DNA of 64,000 bases, from positions 1,792,517-1,856,516 of the forward strand of contig JAQFVV010012575.1 of the NCBI GenBank assembly GCA_028023455.1, written 5' to 3'. Each line of letters opens with the position of its first letter. Within the stretch, counting starts at the first letter, position 1. Shown here one piece after another: positions 10,280-21,544 of the stretch. The stretch comes from Epiperipatus broadwayi (taxonomy: Eukaryota; Onychophora; Udeonychophora; Euonychophora; Peripatidae). The notes beneath the pieces were generated by a model that was not told the DNA's origin, did not search any database, and saw only the letters and a program-made list of their open reading frames with translations. The position numbers were made by a program, and so were the translations under genes.

Positions 10280-10820
10280 ATATACATATACAAATCTTGT
10301 GGAAGGAAATGAATCTTTACTAATGAGCTATTAAATTTATGTGCACTCAACTATCAGTAAGTGTTTTAGAAGCATAAGTGAAACACTTATGCTTAGAGTT
10401 TACTCTTATATAAATCAACACATATTGACCGTAACTTAAAACAGGACTTGATCTTATTGTGCATGTAAATTTAATATATATAAATCCAATAGTGCATGTA
10501 TGGAGATTCATTTCCTTCCACAAGACTTACTTATATGTAAATTATCAACTTATTTATTTGCATATGTTCACACTGATATAATTCAAAGTCATAGGCAGTT
10601 AAAAATGAGAGACTTTCTTTTTCCTGTAATATATAAATTAAATTTGTACTGATGATTTATCGATTGAAGTATCAAACTGATAATAAGATCATGTTCAATT
10701 TAAATACGGTCAATGGAGGTTGGTTCATTTATTGATGGGTGAGCGCATGTAAATTTAATATATAAATCCAATAGAGCATGTGTGAAGATTTATTTTCTTC
10801 AACAAGATTTATATACATAT
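10280..10820. repeat. Nested foldback with three related end sequences
   Basis: The sequence cttgtggaaggaaatgaatc (10294-10313) recurs as its reverse complement near 10504-10524, and a direct copy of the latter with its leader (gcatgtaaatttaatatata) recurs at 10745-10815. Inside, attgaccgta...gatcttatt (10426-10460) is matched in inverted orientation near 10682-10716. A perfect hairpin gcataagtg-aaa-cacttatgc sits at about 10371-10391. This looks like a small foldback transposon with duplicated ends. I recognise no coding part. Confidence 0.6.
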
Positions 10821-11689
10821 AATAGAAATCAAGGCATTATATCCATGTAAACAACAAGAGATAATTTTACCTGTAACCCATTAACAATTTGACTTCTATT
10901 TTTCCACCTGGTAAGGATGTTTGAAAATTCACAATCTTTTACTTCTAAATAAAAAAAAAAATATTTTATACTAAAACTTAATAAATTAGACTTGAATTCT
11001 TTTTAATTAAATTTTATAAATGAATAATATTTTGAAAAATCACATTTAACCTTTTTAAATATTAAAAAACTAACTTGTAATTAATAACAATCTCTATAAA
11101 CATCTTCAACAAAATTAGTGTAAACAGTCTTTGAGGAAATGAACAAATTATTTTTTTATTTGTTTTTATGTAAACAAATACATGTGGGTTTGTGATAAAT
11201 CTATCAAATCCTGCTTTAAAATCTAATATTTACTTTATAATTATTAAAATATTTGAAAAAATTCTAACACTGTAACAATTTTGATAAGTGATGCCATTAT
11301 AGATAAGTTCCACATGAAGCAGAAAACCTACACATACAAATTTTCAACTGAGGCAAGACAATATATATATAAAAAAGAAGAAATGTGAAAATACTTAAAA
11401 ATAATCCATTAGAAAAAACTGAATGTTTGGAATTTTGTAAAATGATGTAAAAAAGAGTTAATCTTGCATAAGAAAGTATGGCTGTGAATTGGCAATGAAC
11501 ATTTTGATATTAGAAGAAAAGTTGTTTTGGCAGTAAAAAGACAAAAATGGAATGACATATTAAAATGTTTGAAAGAATTTTAAAGATAAAGAATAAATAA
11601 CAAAACAAAGTAAACTTACAATTACTATATCTTTTTGAATTATCAAGTATTTAAAATGAAAAATGATACATAATTAAATCTGTGAAAAA
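10821..11689. other. AT-rich region including a dispersed-repeat fragment
   Basis: About 11100-11300 (ctgctttaaaatctaatatt, then ttctaacactgtaac) resembles segments near 17150-17240 and 57600-57720 and so belongs to a diverged dispersed repeat. Otherwise nothing is recognised. Confidence 0.4.
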
Positions 11690-12269
11690 GGAAATAACCT
11701 CTGTAAATGATGGAATTAGTATTGATATTTTAATTGAAGCAGATGAAGAATAAAAACAAATGCCGTAATGATAAAGATATTTTTAATAATTAGAAAAGAG
11801 CTGTAGTGAAACTCACATTTTATAAAGATAATAAAAAATAATCAGATATTATAGTCCTATCAATTTTCTATCAATTCTATACAAGATTTTTGCTAAGATA
11901 ATTACAACTCATTCACACCAATGTTTGAACTCAAATCAATCAAATGTGAAAACTGGATTCGAATGTCAATTTGGAACAGGGGATCACATCCTAGTATTGA
12001 AAGAAGTTATAGAAAGTTATATTCGATATAGATTGTCATTATGCTTTCAATTAGATTTGTAGATTACAAAAACAATTACTTCTATAGTAATATTCATGAT
12101 TATTAAAATGATGACCCATAAAGATGGAGAGTAAGATATTGACACATTTAGAATAATATCAGATTGCAACCACAAAGCTTGTATTGCACATTAATATTAA
12201 GAACATTAATAACAGTGAATGACAGATAATTCTATATTTTCAACATCTTTTACAGTATTTACATTTTTT

Positions 12270-12400
12270 AGGGTATTTTCAGCTCCCATATATGTGGTCA
12301 AGTGTATAAATAGTATGACATAGCATGGAGAGTTGAGGGTCATGTGAAAGTCTGAGCTCAAAATACCTATATATTACATTGTTTGTGCAGGTATATATAT
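12270..12400 (+). repeat. S1 fragment (tRNA-like part only)
   Basis: Matches the tRNA-like half of S1: gtggtcaagtgtataaatag, ggagagttgagggtcatgtg, aaagtctgagctcaaaatacc and a tail ending ttgtgcaggtatat. The hammerhead part is absent. It lies within RTE relic C, implying insertion into it. Confidence 0.65.
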
Positions 12401-12599
12401 ATAGCCTGTTAGATATTAAGAATAATTTTGTGAATTAAAATGAGAACCTAATGAAATAAAAGTAAAGGGAAATTATTTAAATCTAGATTTTGCTGTTGAT
12501 GTAACGCTTCAGAGATTAAGAAAATAATGCAAAATTAGAACTGAAAATAAATGCTAAAAGAACAAAATACTTAACATATAGCAATCCCTTTAAAGTTAA

Positions 12600-12840
12600 T
12601 GCCACATATGGATCCTCCTATTAATCCACCAGGGCAACCAAGCCTATCAATATTTCTCTGTGCCAAAGGCTCTTCCTTGCCTGGACTACCCACTCTTTTC
12701 ATATCTCCTTCCCATTTCATATGTATCCTCTTCCAACTCACCATATTGTACTTGAGTTTCATTTTGCCATGTAATCATCTCTTTGTAAACCTTTTTTAAC
12801 TGTTATGTATTTTGTCTTTTTGATGAATAAAAGCTTTCAT
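12600..12840. other. GC-richer insert of unknown origin in RTE relic C
   Basis: This segment is clearly richer in C and G than its surroundings and holds overlapping short frames on both strands (63 and 66 codons) without recognisable domains. A polyadenylation-type AATAAA lies near its right end (plus strand, about 12824). It breaks the RTE reading order, so it is probably a separate insertion. Confidence 0.35.
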
Positions 12841-13264
12841 CACTGATGGAATGTTTAATTGGTTGTTTTTTTATTGAAGTAAAAAATAGAGTTATAATCA
12901 TCAATTAGAAGAAATTAACACCTACAAATATATTAGCAGATTATTGATAAAAATGGAAGCAGGATGATGAAATTTTATGTAGAATGACACCTGAATGGAG
13001 TATTTTGGGGAAAAATAATTTGATATTAAAAAGACATTTGTCTATTTATTTGAAAACAAAAGCATTTAATAGAAAAACTTTATATGTTCTTACATATGGA
13101 TCTTAGACATGGGCACATAACAAAAAAACAAAAAATTATAAAGTCATCACATAATAAAGTGTGGAGAGAAATGTGCTGGAAGTAGAATTGAAAATAAAAT
13201 ACATAGGTAAAAAATAAATAGATATTACTGACATCATGAAAAGAATTACAAATCTAAAATGGTT

Positions 13265-13373
13265 CTTTTTTTTTCCATATGTCATAGCATTGGCCAGGAC
13301 ATGAACCCACAACCTTCTGCAACCAACTACTTGCTTGCAAGGCAGCTGCGACAACCTCTCGGCTAACAATGCT
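13265..13373 (-). repeat. tRNA-derived mini-SINE (S3), minus strand
   Basis: The minus strand reads GCATTGTTAGCCGAGAGG, then CAGCTGCCTTGCAAGCAAG (anticodon-arm-like), a B-box-like GTGGGTTCATGTCC, CCAATGCTATGACATATG and an A-tract tail. The acceptor halves GCATTG and CAATGC pair. It is inserted in RTE relic C. Confidence 0.85.
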
Positions 13374-13551
13374 AGCAGCAGAAAGAAATTGTAAAAGACA
13401 AGCGAGAAATCTCATAAGAGTTGGATGAATAAAATAATGTAGTTTTTTAATGATGTGGAGAAAAAAAGCTATGGACTGGATAAACTAATGGTATTTTTCA
13501 GCTTGTAACGAATTGCTACTGATTGAAAATTATGATGATATATATTTAATA

Positions 13552-14030
13552 TATTGAGTATATGAGCACAGACTTTCAGACGACCCATCACTCTCCACTC
13601 TATCTAATAACACTGATACACTCAAGCACATATATGCTGAAAAGATAAATAATCACCAATATACATATTTCATGCTAAACCAGCAATCATCAGTTGGTCC
13701 AGATTATCATCTTCCACACATATATACTATAAGTGCTCAGATATATATTAAGATAGACAATCTTCATATTTTAATGGACAGGCTCCAATCCACTACACAC
13801 TCCAATTCTTCAACCGTCCATCCAATTGAAAATCTGATGATGAAATGCTCAAAGGCCACCCTGAGGCCGAGATTCTTGTCATACCCATGTTGACCTAAGG
13901 TCAATCTGAACCCCACATGTACAGGACATAATCCATTTAATACATATGCAAGGATGGGCAGACATCTCTACAATGTAATAACTGAAACCCAGGCTTGTTA
14001 TATACCTGTGTCGTCTATATATGATGATAT
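13552..14030 (-). repeat. S1 hammerhead element, longest copy
   Basis: On the minus strand the order is: a 5' body (14030-13710) with a GC-richer stretch, including gatggacggttgaagaattg and the segment gaagattgtctatcttaata shared with the 21.7 and 27.3 kb copies; then the hammerhead; then the tRNA-like part ending around gtctgtgctcatatactc. The 5' body extends further than in other copies and in one minus frame has a short open stretch (DKNLGLRVAFEHFIIRFSIG) that I do not recognise. I see no target-site duplication. Confidence 0.75.
13649..13707 (-). ncRNA. Hammerhead ribozyme of S1
   Basis: Minus strand: ATAATC (outer stem I), CCAA, CTGATGA (13693-13687), TTGCTGGTTTAGCAT (stem II, TGCT/AGCA), GAAA (13671-13668), self-complementary ATATGTAT stem III, predicted cleavage after A13660, TTGG, and GATTAT closing outer stem I. 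The core is complete. The pair at the base of stem II is T-T instead of G-C, which may weaken it. An internal loop (TGGA) in stem I is placed where natural hammerheads contact loop II. Confidence 0.75.
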
Positions 14031-15007
14031 ATATTTATAGAATGGGTTTGGAAATATAAAAATCCAATAATCTGCTTAAATCACAGTTTTAAGATATTAA
14101 AATTATAAAGTGTACTGAAAAGTTTTTTCGCTTAACGAAAATTTTTTAGATTAATTACTAACAGATCCTTAAACTCTTTTTAATTATATATTCATTTTTT
14201 TTTTATTTTTATAGTTAATGTGCATTAAGCCATGATTATTTGAAAAATAAAGTGACCAACAACTGTTGAGATTGTTACAATCTCCTCACTGTTTCTCCTT
14301 TTTAGAGGGATGCTGGAGAGGTTTTATTTCAATAGTAGAGCAAATAAACTGAACCCATTCTCCAATTTATTTTTAAATTAACAATAGGTGGCGTTTGGCT
14401 TTCAAAAAATTAAATTCTAGTTTGTGCTATAAGTTATTTTACAAAAAATGAATTATAAAATTGTTTAAATAATTATTAAGAATTTATTATATATATGTTT
14501 AAAGCTGATTCTAGCTGAGCTATAACATTTTGATAATTTAAACACTCCTTATTAGATTAACATTGTTTTGTTTATAGTCTATTGATCGGTTTAGATATTT
14601 GAGATGAACTGGACAAGATAAAAGATAAAGTTAAATTATTTCACGTGTTTATGTTTAACTAAAAAAAAAAAGCCAAACAAACAGATATATTAATCTTTAA
14701 CTGAGTTTAAAAGTTATATAAGATGATATGATAATCTCTAGCTTAATAAATAATTAATAATAATCATTAAAGTAGTGATCTAAAATGAATGAGGATACAG
14801 TTGTGGTTGCAGAAAATGTGTAAGTCAAATTGTAATAACTTGGTATTGATAAATCCTAAATAAAGTATGAAGATATGTTTATGAGAAAGTGACTTGAGTC
14901 ATGTAAAGAGAACTGTTTCAGAGAGGAAATGCATCTTGCAAGTAATTTATCTTCTCAGATGCCTTTATTCATATATTTCAAGAATTTATAGATGTTCTAC
15001 ACATCTT
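14031..15007. other. AT-rich intergenic, nothing firm
   Basis: Contains gtgtactgaaaagttttttcg near 14110, faintly like a Tc1/mariner end, but I found no partner terminus. No gene seen. Confidence 0.35.
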
Positions 15008-15215
15008 AATTATGTATTTAAAGAAAGGCAAAACTCTCCATACAGTAGTGCCACCTTGTGCCAAACAGAGTAATCAATGGATGCCAGAAGGCTTGTGCAT
15101 ACTCTGTTTGGCACAGGGTGGCACTACTGTATAGAGAGTTTTGCCTTTGTTTACAACAATTATGTGCTAGTATAGAGATGGTGATCCTGTGATGTTTAGT
15201 GGTTTAACACCAATC

Positions 15216-15305
15216 CTGCTTAATAGGATAGTGGTGGCTGTAGTTGTTTAAGAGCCAAAGACACCAAAATGTATGGGTGCTGAATTGAGTTCAGACCCAT
15301 ATGAC
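15216..15305 (+). other. tRNA-like (Pol III promoter-like) segment of S2
   Basis: TGGCTGTAGTTGTTTAAGAG resembles an A box and GAGTTCAGACCC, about 50 nt later, resembles a B box. Both deviate from consensus (an extra T in A, G for A in B). A SINE-type tRNA head is plausible but not certain. Confidence 0.4.
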
Positions 15306-15452
15306 TATATAAGCTATTGAGCTTAGATTGAAAATATTATTGTGTTTTCAATTTCATTCTCATAGTTTGTAGTAAAGTAGAGTTAAAAGGTGGCTGCTGG
15401 AGGGTTGCATTAGATCCTATGATCTAGGTGCAGTGCTTTCAGATCCAAGGCT

Positions 15453-15492
15453 CCTCACTGATGATGGCCACAAGCCAGAAACTAGTCTGGGG
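15453..15492 (+). ncRNA. Hammerhead ribozyme of S2, apparently intact
   Basis: CCTCA (15453-15457), CTGATGA (15458-15464), stem II TGGC-CACAA-GCCA (15465-15477, four pairs), GAAA (15478-15481), self-complementary ACTAGT stem III (15481-15486), C15487 as cleavage nucleotide (GUC-type site), TGGGG (15488-15492) closing a five-pair stem I. All invariant core positions are present. Stem III has no loop, so efficient cleavage would need a dimer or tandem transcript, as known for minimal-stem-III hammerheads in animal repeats. Confidence 0.85.
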
Positions 15493-15663
15493 ATATTGGA
15501 TGAGTAGGCACTAGATAGGGATTTTGTGCACAAACCTTCTGGCATCCATTGATTACTCTGTTTGGCACAGGGTGGCACTACTGTATGGAGAGTTTTGCCT
15601 TTGTTTACAACAATTATGTGCTAGTATAGAGATATGGTGATCATATGATGTAATTATGTATTT

Positions 15664-17099
15664 GTAAATGCGATTGTAGACTCAACTAAATTTTGAATAT
15701 TTTATTCTGAGGTATTAAGTTAGGGTGAACTGTCAAATATAAATATCTGTAACCACTTTTTCTGTCATAAAACCTAAGAATATTTACATATATGTGGTTG
15801 AGTGTGCTTAATCACATAATAATTAAGTACTGTAATAGATAAATGTAAATCAAATATATAATCTTATAGCAGATTTTTTTATTAGAACTAAACGTAATAG
15901 ATCATAGAATTCAGTATAAAAAATTATAAAAGCACTTATCATAATACATGTTTTTTATAACAATATATCCTAATAAAATAAACTAAATGTTTGAACACTT
16001 GATTTTTATATAATGTATAAATATATTCTAATGTGGATATCAGATGTCCAAACCTTATACTTAATTGTTGAGGTTAGTTTTACCCACAATACATGTATGA
16101 TAAGAGAAGGTATTCTAAATATTTATGTTGGATAGTGATTTATGATCTAACACATTTAAATCTTGTGATGGGTGTGCTACAAAGCCATAAATTTGATATG
16201 TTTATGTATATATTTATAACTGAAGATAATACACTATCATTAATTAATTATGTATAAAATATTGAAAAATTTATTATGAATAAGCAATTGGATGTTTACG
16301 TTTGACATCACAAAATAATCTATATAAAAAAATCTATATAAATAAATGTTCAAACTTCGCACAATGTAAAAAGGAAGTAAGTTTAAATCTTTATTAATGA
16401 GATATTAAAATCTATTAGTGTAATTTTAATATCAATGCTTAAAAGTCATATTATATATATATATATTATTAATAGATTAGGACATTTAGAAAGAATATAA
16501 ATAATCCTGGAACACATTAACTCCAGTCACATTGTCTAAAACATTGATTAACTGGTTATCATATCACTTGAACTAACAGACCAATTATCTTTCAGAATTT
16601 CAAGAACACCTTATATACAACTGCTTTGGAATATCACAAGCAATCAACATCAATATGACAAGTATATCAATAATGGTTTATCAGAATGAGTTAATGTTAA
16701 AGTATAAATATTCTGCAATGCTTTCTTTTTTATAAATAAGTATTTTTAAATATTGTTAAAAATTAATCAAGACATAATTATATTATTAACCATTGATTCA
16801 AAATCTTACAACAAAAATATTATTAATAGATTAACTCCTGAATAGAGTGACATTTCCACTTTTAACCTGGTGGCAATTTTTGTAATCATATTTTATATTT
16901 GATTTCAGTATTATATCTTTATTCTATATTGAAATTCAATAAATTGAACTTGAATTGTTAAAAATATAAGTTTACAAATGAAAAACATTTTTAAAAATAA
17001 TATCCAAACTTTGCAAATATTGAAAAAAAAAAATAAACAGAATATATAATGAGAACACAAGAGTTTTTATCATTCAGTGGTTGGCAGGAAAGCAGCCAT
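15664..17099. other. AT-rich intergenic, nothing recognised
   Basis: No open frame of note, no repeat identified beyond (TA)n near 16450. Confidence 0.4.
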
Positions 17100-17560
17100 G
17101 AATCCAGAAAATCAAAGAAATCTTCTTTTGAAATTTACTTTTAAAATGCAAACAAATAAATGTGACACTCTAACAGATTTATACATTTTAAAATTTTAAA
17201 TTGCATTTATAATTTTTAAAATATCTCAAAAGATCCTGCCATGGTGTCACATGGCATAGTCATTGTAATAGCTATGAGTTCTTTGTTATTGTTACACTAG
17301 AATTTGTTATCTTCTCTTTTTAAAAATAAAGCATATACATGTAAAATAAATGTGTAATAATGTATTTTTGTTATTTAATAACTATTATTATAAAATTTTT
17401 GTGTAAAAATAATCATAAACCTTTAAAAAACTATGCAAAAAAATTAACTTTCTTACTATTCCAAAAATATTTTTGAAGTAATCTCATAAATACTTTAAAA
17501 ATTGAAGAATCAAGAATAAAAGTCATCCAGCAAGTGAATGCTGAAGAAATTACTTCAATA
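17100..17560. repeat. Diverged dispersed repeat R1, copy 1
   Basis: Collinear with 57600-58010: shared strings include tattattataaaat followed by tgtgtaaaaataat and, later, attccaaaaat then gtaatctca. Similarity is patchy, indicating age. No coding content. Further weak relatives lie near 11100-11300 and, inverted, near 31000-31120. Confidence 0.55.
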
Positions 17561-20015
17561 TTAATGCCAATTGGAAAATACTGACTTCTTCAGCTTTTTT
17601 AAAACTAATTTGTTAATTCATGATTTTATATCTTAAAAATATGAAATATCAATATAGTAGCCATAGATGTACAAAATTATGTAAACATCAAACAATGCTT
17701 TCCCTAAACAAAAGCTTTTGGTAAAGTTGTTAAGACATAAAAAATAATGCAAATAAACCTGACACTCCAAACCATCTGAAGAAGAATTATTATTTTTAGT
17801 TATATTCTGCTAAATGATTTACCAATTTTTTAATATGATAAAGCAACTGAATAATAAATATTTAATGCACTGTGATTTGACATCTGATTTATATACATAG
17901 TTATATCTTAAGTTATCATTGAAAAAAATTTGTAAAATAGAATGGTCTTAATATCAATTATCAATATAAAATTAATTTCTTTATTTTTTTTACAAAAAAT
18001 CTTTTTTTCAATATATATGGATTTTCAATATAATAATTTATTGTTATAGAAATAAAATGTCTGTTACGCCCTTTAAATGATGCATTTTATCAAAAATCTT
18101 GAAAATAATTTTATTGGTTAAGTAGATAAAAGTCTGAAGTAATGTTATTTGATAATTACATTTGTGCTTCTATTCAAAATTATATACTCAATAAAGAGAA
18201 CTGTTTTAATTTAACTTCTAAAAACCGATTTATTTCACATTCAAATTGATAAAATGTAATGAAAAATTAAAAATAATGTTACTAACAGAAGAAAAATACA
18301 AGAAAAACATTGAAAAATTAGTCAGTGGTAAAATAAAAAAATTATGTTTTAACTAATCACTATGTGACAATACTGGTGTTTTTTTGTTTTTTTTTTTTTT
18401 TTACTTAGAAATTGCGATTTCTGCTTATTTATTTTTGTTGTTTTTTCCTTGTCTAAAACTCAATATTTTAAATAAAAATCTATATCTACACACACTGTTA
18501 GTAAATATAGATACTTTATTAAAAATACAATGTAAAAAATAATTATAAATGACTTAAATATTTATAAAAAATAGTTGCATATTTCTAGAACATCATATTT
18601 CATTTATATCCAAATAGCAATCACTTGTCTTGTATAGTGGTCAAAAGCTATGACCTTTCCCTTGATTATTTTTCTTTTAAAATTTAAAAATTTTTAAGTC
18701 AAAGTTTATATTTAAGTAAATGAATGTAAAAACTTAATAATATATTTTATTTGCATTTAAAATCTATTGTGAAAGCATAAAACATTTAGGTTTGATTTTT
18801 GAATTTGATAGTAAGCCACACCTAGTGGACAATAGCCAAAACTCAAAAGACTGGACTATGTAACAATAGACAGCAATAAAAAACAATTTTTTTCCATAAA
18901 TTAGTGCCAAATATAGATTTTTTTAAAACTAAAATTTTAAATACGAGGTTTTCTATAAAATAAGTGTAAAAATGACAATTTTGTGGCCAAAATTGGCTGA
19001 GAAACAGCATATGCATGGTTCCTGCTCAAATTAACCCATTGAAAGGTCAATTAAAAATATTGTAATGGTAATAAAATTAATAAATATAACTATGATTAAT
19101 TATTATATACAGTCTTTCAATCTGCAGAAGTACTTTTGGTTAATTACTTAACCCTCTTCAACTGTCATTATTCAAAAGACATAATGGAAGCAAATGTCAT
19201 CAACTCAAATATCAGAATTTTAACATTAGTAACTTGTCTATTAATTATATTCATTTTATTTCTATTTATGAAAATTTCCTCCTTAATAAAAATATTTTAT
19301 CATAATTTATATATATATTGAAATGATATAATAATTTAGATGATTATAGTCATTCATTTTTTTAGCAGGTGGAGATAGGGTGATATAATACAGCATATGG
19401 TGTCTACTCTTTAGAAACAGGCTAGGAAAAGCAAAAAAAAGTTAAAGTGATATGAATATAATAATAAAAAATATGTATTTTTAGAAAAAAACAACTCATA
19501 ACACTAACACAGACATGGTTTGGGTTGCATGTATATATATAAATGCATGTATTTGTTTATAATATTTGCAAAGATTCTTTAAAATATTATAAAAAGTACT
19601 TCCTGAATGCACATAAACCACATGTTTTAATTGATATTTTTTAAAAATAAAATAATTCTAAAAAAAAAGTAATTCTAAAAAAAAAAATTGCTTTAAGAAA
19701 TTCAATAGTTTGCACATTCTGAAACGACCATAGCTAAAATTTAAATTTAACAAATGTCTAGCATAAATTAGCATCATGGCTCATTCTGAGATCAATGGTA
19801 GGCTACCTTTAGCATGGAACTTCTTAGACATGGAAACCAACTTCATATCAAAGACTCCAAAATGCCTTAGTGAAATATCATGGAATACTAACCTTGGCAG
19901 CAATATAATAAATAAAGCAAAGAATTACTTTTAACCCGTTTAGCTGAAAATTCCCCTATTTATTTTGAATGGGACTTAGTGAATGTAATGCTAAACATTT
20001 TATTTTCACAATTAA
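17561..20015. other. AT-rich intergenic, no gene recognised
   Basis: Long homopolymer T and A runs (for example near 18380) and a 61-codon frame at 19136-19321 that is hydrophobic simply because it is T-rich. Nothing supported. Confidence 0.4.
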
Positions 20016-20017
20016 AT

Positions 20018-20085
20018 GTCTTGCATTGGTGGTCGAGAGTTGCGGGTTCGCGTCCCGGCCGATGCTATGACACTTAAAAAAAAAT
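20018..20085 (+). repeat. tRNA-derived mini-SINE (S3), internally deleted
   Basis: GCATTGGTGGTCGAGAG is joined directly to TGCGGGTTCGCGTCCCGG and CCGATGCTATGACAC with an A tail. The anticodon arm and variable region are missing, but the acceptor halves GCATTGG/CCGATGC still pair perfectly (one G-T). Confidence 0.8.
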
Positions 20086-20125
20086 GTTTTTTTGATAATC
20101 TTACCATTATAGCTTTTTAAACAAT

Positions 20126-20166
20126 AGCAAACTCTCTTTATAATAGTGCCATCCAGTGCAAGCCAG
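20126..20166. repeat. S2 end fragment
   Basis: agcaaactctctttataata and gtgccatccagtgcaagcc match the S2 inverted end with several changes. The rest of the element is missing. Confidence 0.55.
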
Positions 20167-20247
20167 AAAAAGATTTCAAGTGATATACATTTATATGAAA
20201 ATAAACGTTTAACTAGTGTTTTTATCAATAAAAATGGAGCTTGGCAT

Positions 20248-20690
20248 CACTGAATAAATTTATCTATTCAAAAAGTCAGTAGAGTGAAATATTAGATTGT
20301 CATTGGATAATTTTTCCTCCTATTCAGACAACACTAGTAGAACATTATATTAAATATTTTAATTCTATATTATTAAAACTAATATAAATTTAGGATCAGT
20401 TATCATCAAAGCATGACAGAAAATATTACAACTAAAATTATTATTTGTAGTTATTAAAATGTTAAAAATATATACTTTACCATTTGACAAAAGTGTTTTT
20501 ACATCTGCTTCTGCTAAGCCGTAACAGACATTTTAAGAATTTGTCTTTTTAAAAATAAATATTTTCAAAGATAATCTTCTATTAATAGCATAGATTCTGG
20601 TTTAAAAATAAGTCTTTTACAAAATATTAAGTCATAACATTTAATTTGTAAATAAATGATTGAAAATTATATTTTTTCTTTACAGCCAGT
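20248..20690. repeat. Dispersed repeat R2, copy 1
   Basis: Collinear with 42947-43312: both begin tttatctattcaaaaagt, share gtagaacaaaatatta-like and tattaaaatgttaaaa blocks, then aataaatattttcaaa-like and ttacaaaatatt blocks, and end near ttttctttac/ttttcttta. No coding content. Unknown class. Confidence 0.6.
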
Positions 20691-21257
20691 TATTTCCCTC
20701 AAGTTAAAACAGCCTCATGTCTTTGTCATGTTAATAGGATATTGTTGATCATGTAAAAGGTCGTACAATGACATTAAAATTGCTACTGTAGGAAAAAGGG
20801 TAGCTACAAACCACTGCAAAGGTGTAATATAAGATTATAAATAGGTTTAAAATAACATAGAAAAGATAGAGATCATAGCGCTATAACAATGCCTAAAATG
20901 TCAAAATGTATGCAAAGACACGGTGGAACTGCTTAGCCTATTAAAAGAGGTTGTCAAAATTTAATGTCATATCTAAAAGAATAAAAGATTCACAGTCCGT
21001 AGTCGGAATAAGTATACAGGACTCTGAAAAGAAATAACTAAAAGATACATCATGTTTATGGCTATGAACTTGTTTGAGTTTAAATAAACTTGGTAACTAA
21101 ATCGACAACCTGAGTCATTCATATATTGTAAAATTAAAGTGTAATGTAAACTTTTAAAATTATAGATGCACATTTTATTATAGAATATATATATATTGAT
21201 TATTGTTATTTTTTTATTAGTTGTGTACATTTCGTAATAAAATCTTAAGAATTAATA
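20691..21257. other. AT-rich intergenic, nothing recognised
   Basis: No feature identified; an 85-codon minus-strand frame (20973-21230) looks like chance. Confidence 0.35.
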
Positions 21258-21375
21258 TTAATACATTGTACAGGATTAAACCTGCATTTATATATATATA
21301 ATGTATGCGAGGTTCGAACTCAGACTTTCACATGACCCACCACTCTCAGTGCCATCTCATATTGCTGACCCACCT
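21258..21375 (-). repeat. S1 fragment (tRNA-like end)
   Basis: Contains atacattgtacaggattaaa, ggttcgaactcagactttca and catgacccaccactctcagt, matching the terminal tRNA-like part of S1. On the minus strand the B box reads GAGTTCGAACC. The hammerhead part is absent here. Confidence 0.7.
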
Positions 21376-21544
21376 GTTTATGTTTTTATATAATATTTTA
21401 ATTTCATGCATAGATAATCAAAGCTTTATGTAGGTTAATATGTGATTAATTAATATTATTAAAAGAATAAACTATTTACACATCAAATTAATGAAATTAT
21501 CAGAATTCGAGTTAAAAAATATAAACAATTTTACCTAGACTGTC

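Larger units (their letters stand above)
11690..13480 (+). pseudogene. RTE-type retrotransposon relic C, plus strand
   Basis: Broken ORF2 with recognisable blocks in order. Near 11850-11960 it reads YQFSINSIQDF-like then TGFECQFGTGDHILVLKEVI, matching the RTE block R/QAGFR..STxDHI. Near 12470-12560 NLDFAVDVTLQ matches the catalytic FADD block, with the second Asp lost. Then 12900-13110 reads EEINTYKYI...LYVLTYGS and a W, matching VLTYGAETW. It continues through IMKRITNLKW (13220-13262), and after the SINE at 13265-13373 into a terminal W-R-K-KAMDW segment. Numerous stops. It also contains a fragment of S1 (12270-12400) and a GC-richer insert (12600-12840). Confidence 0.75.
15020..15651 (+). 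mobile_element. Full-length S2 element with tRNA-like segment and hammerhead
   Basis: A 632 bp element between perfect 12 bp target-site duplications, aattatgtattt (15008-15019 and 15652-15663). It opens with a foldback hairpin (15026-15210: ggcaaaactctccatacagt ... and its reverse complement). A weakly tRNA-like segment follows (15216-15305), then a body, an apparently intact hammerhead ribozyme (15453-15492), and the 3' tail ggatgagtaggcac...gagttttgccttt plus the outer arm ...ggtgatcatatgatg. There is no protein-coding capacity. The precise duplications show retroposition-like integration. This is the reference copy for the family. Confidence 0.88.
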
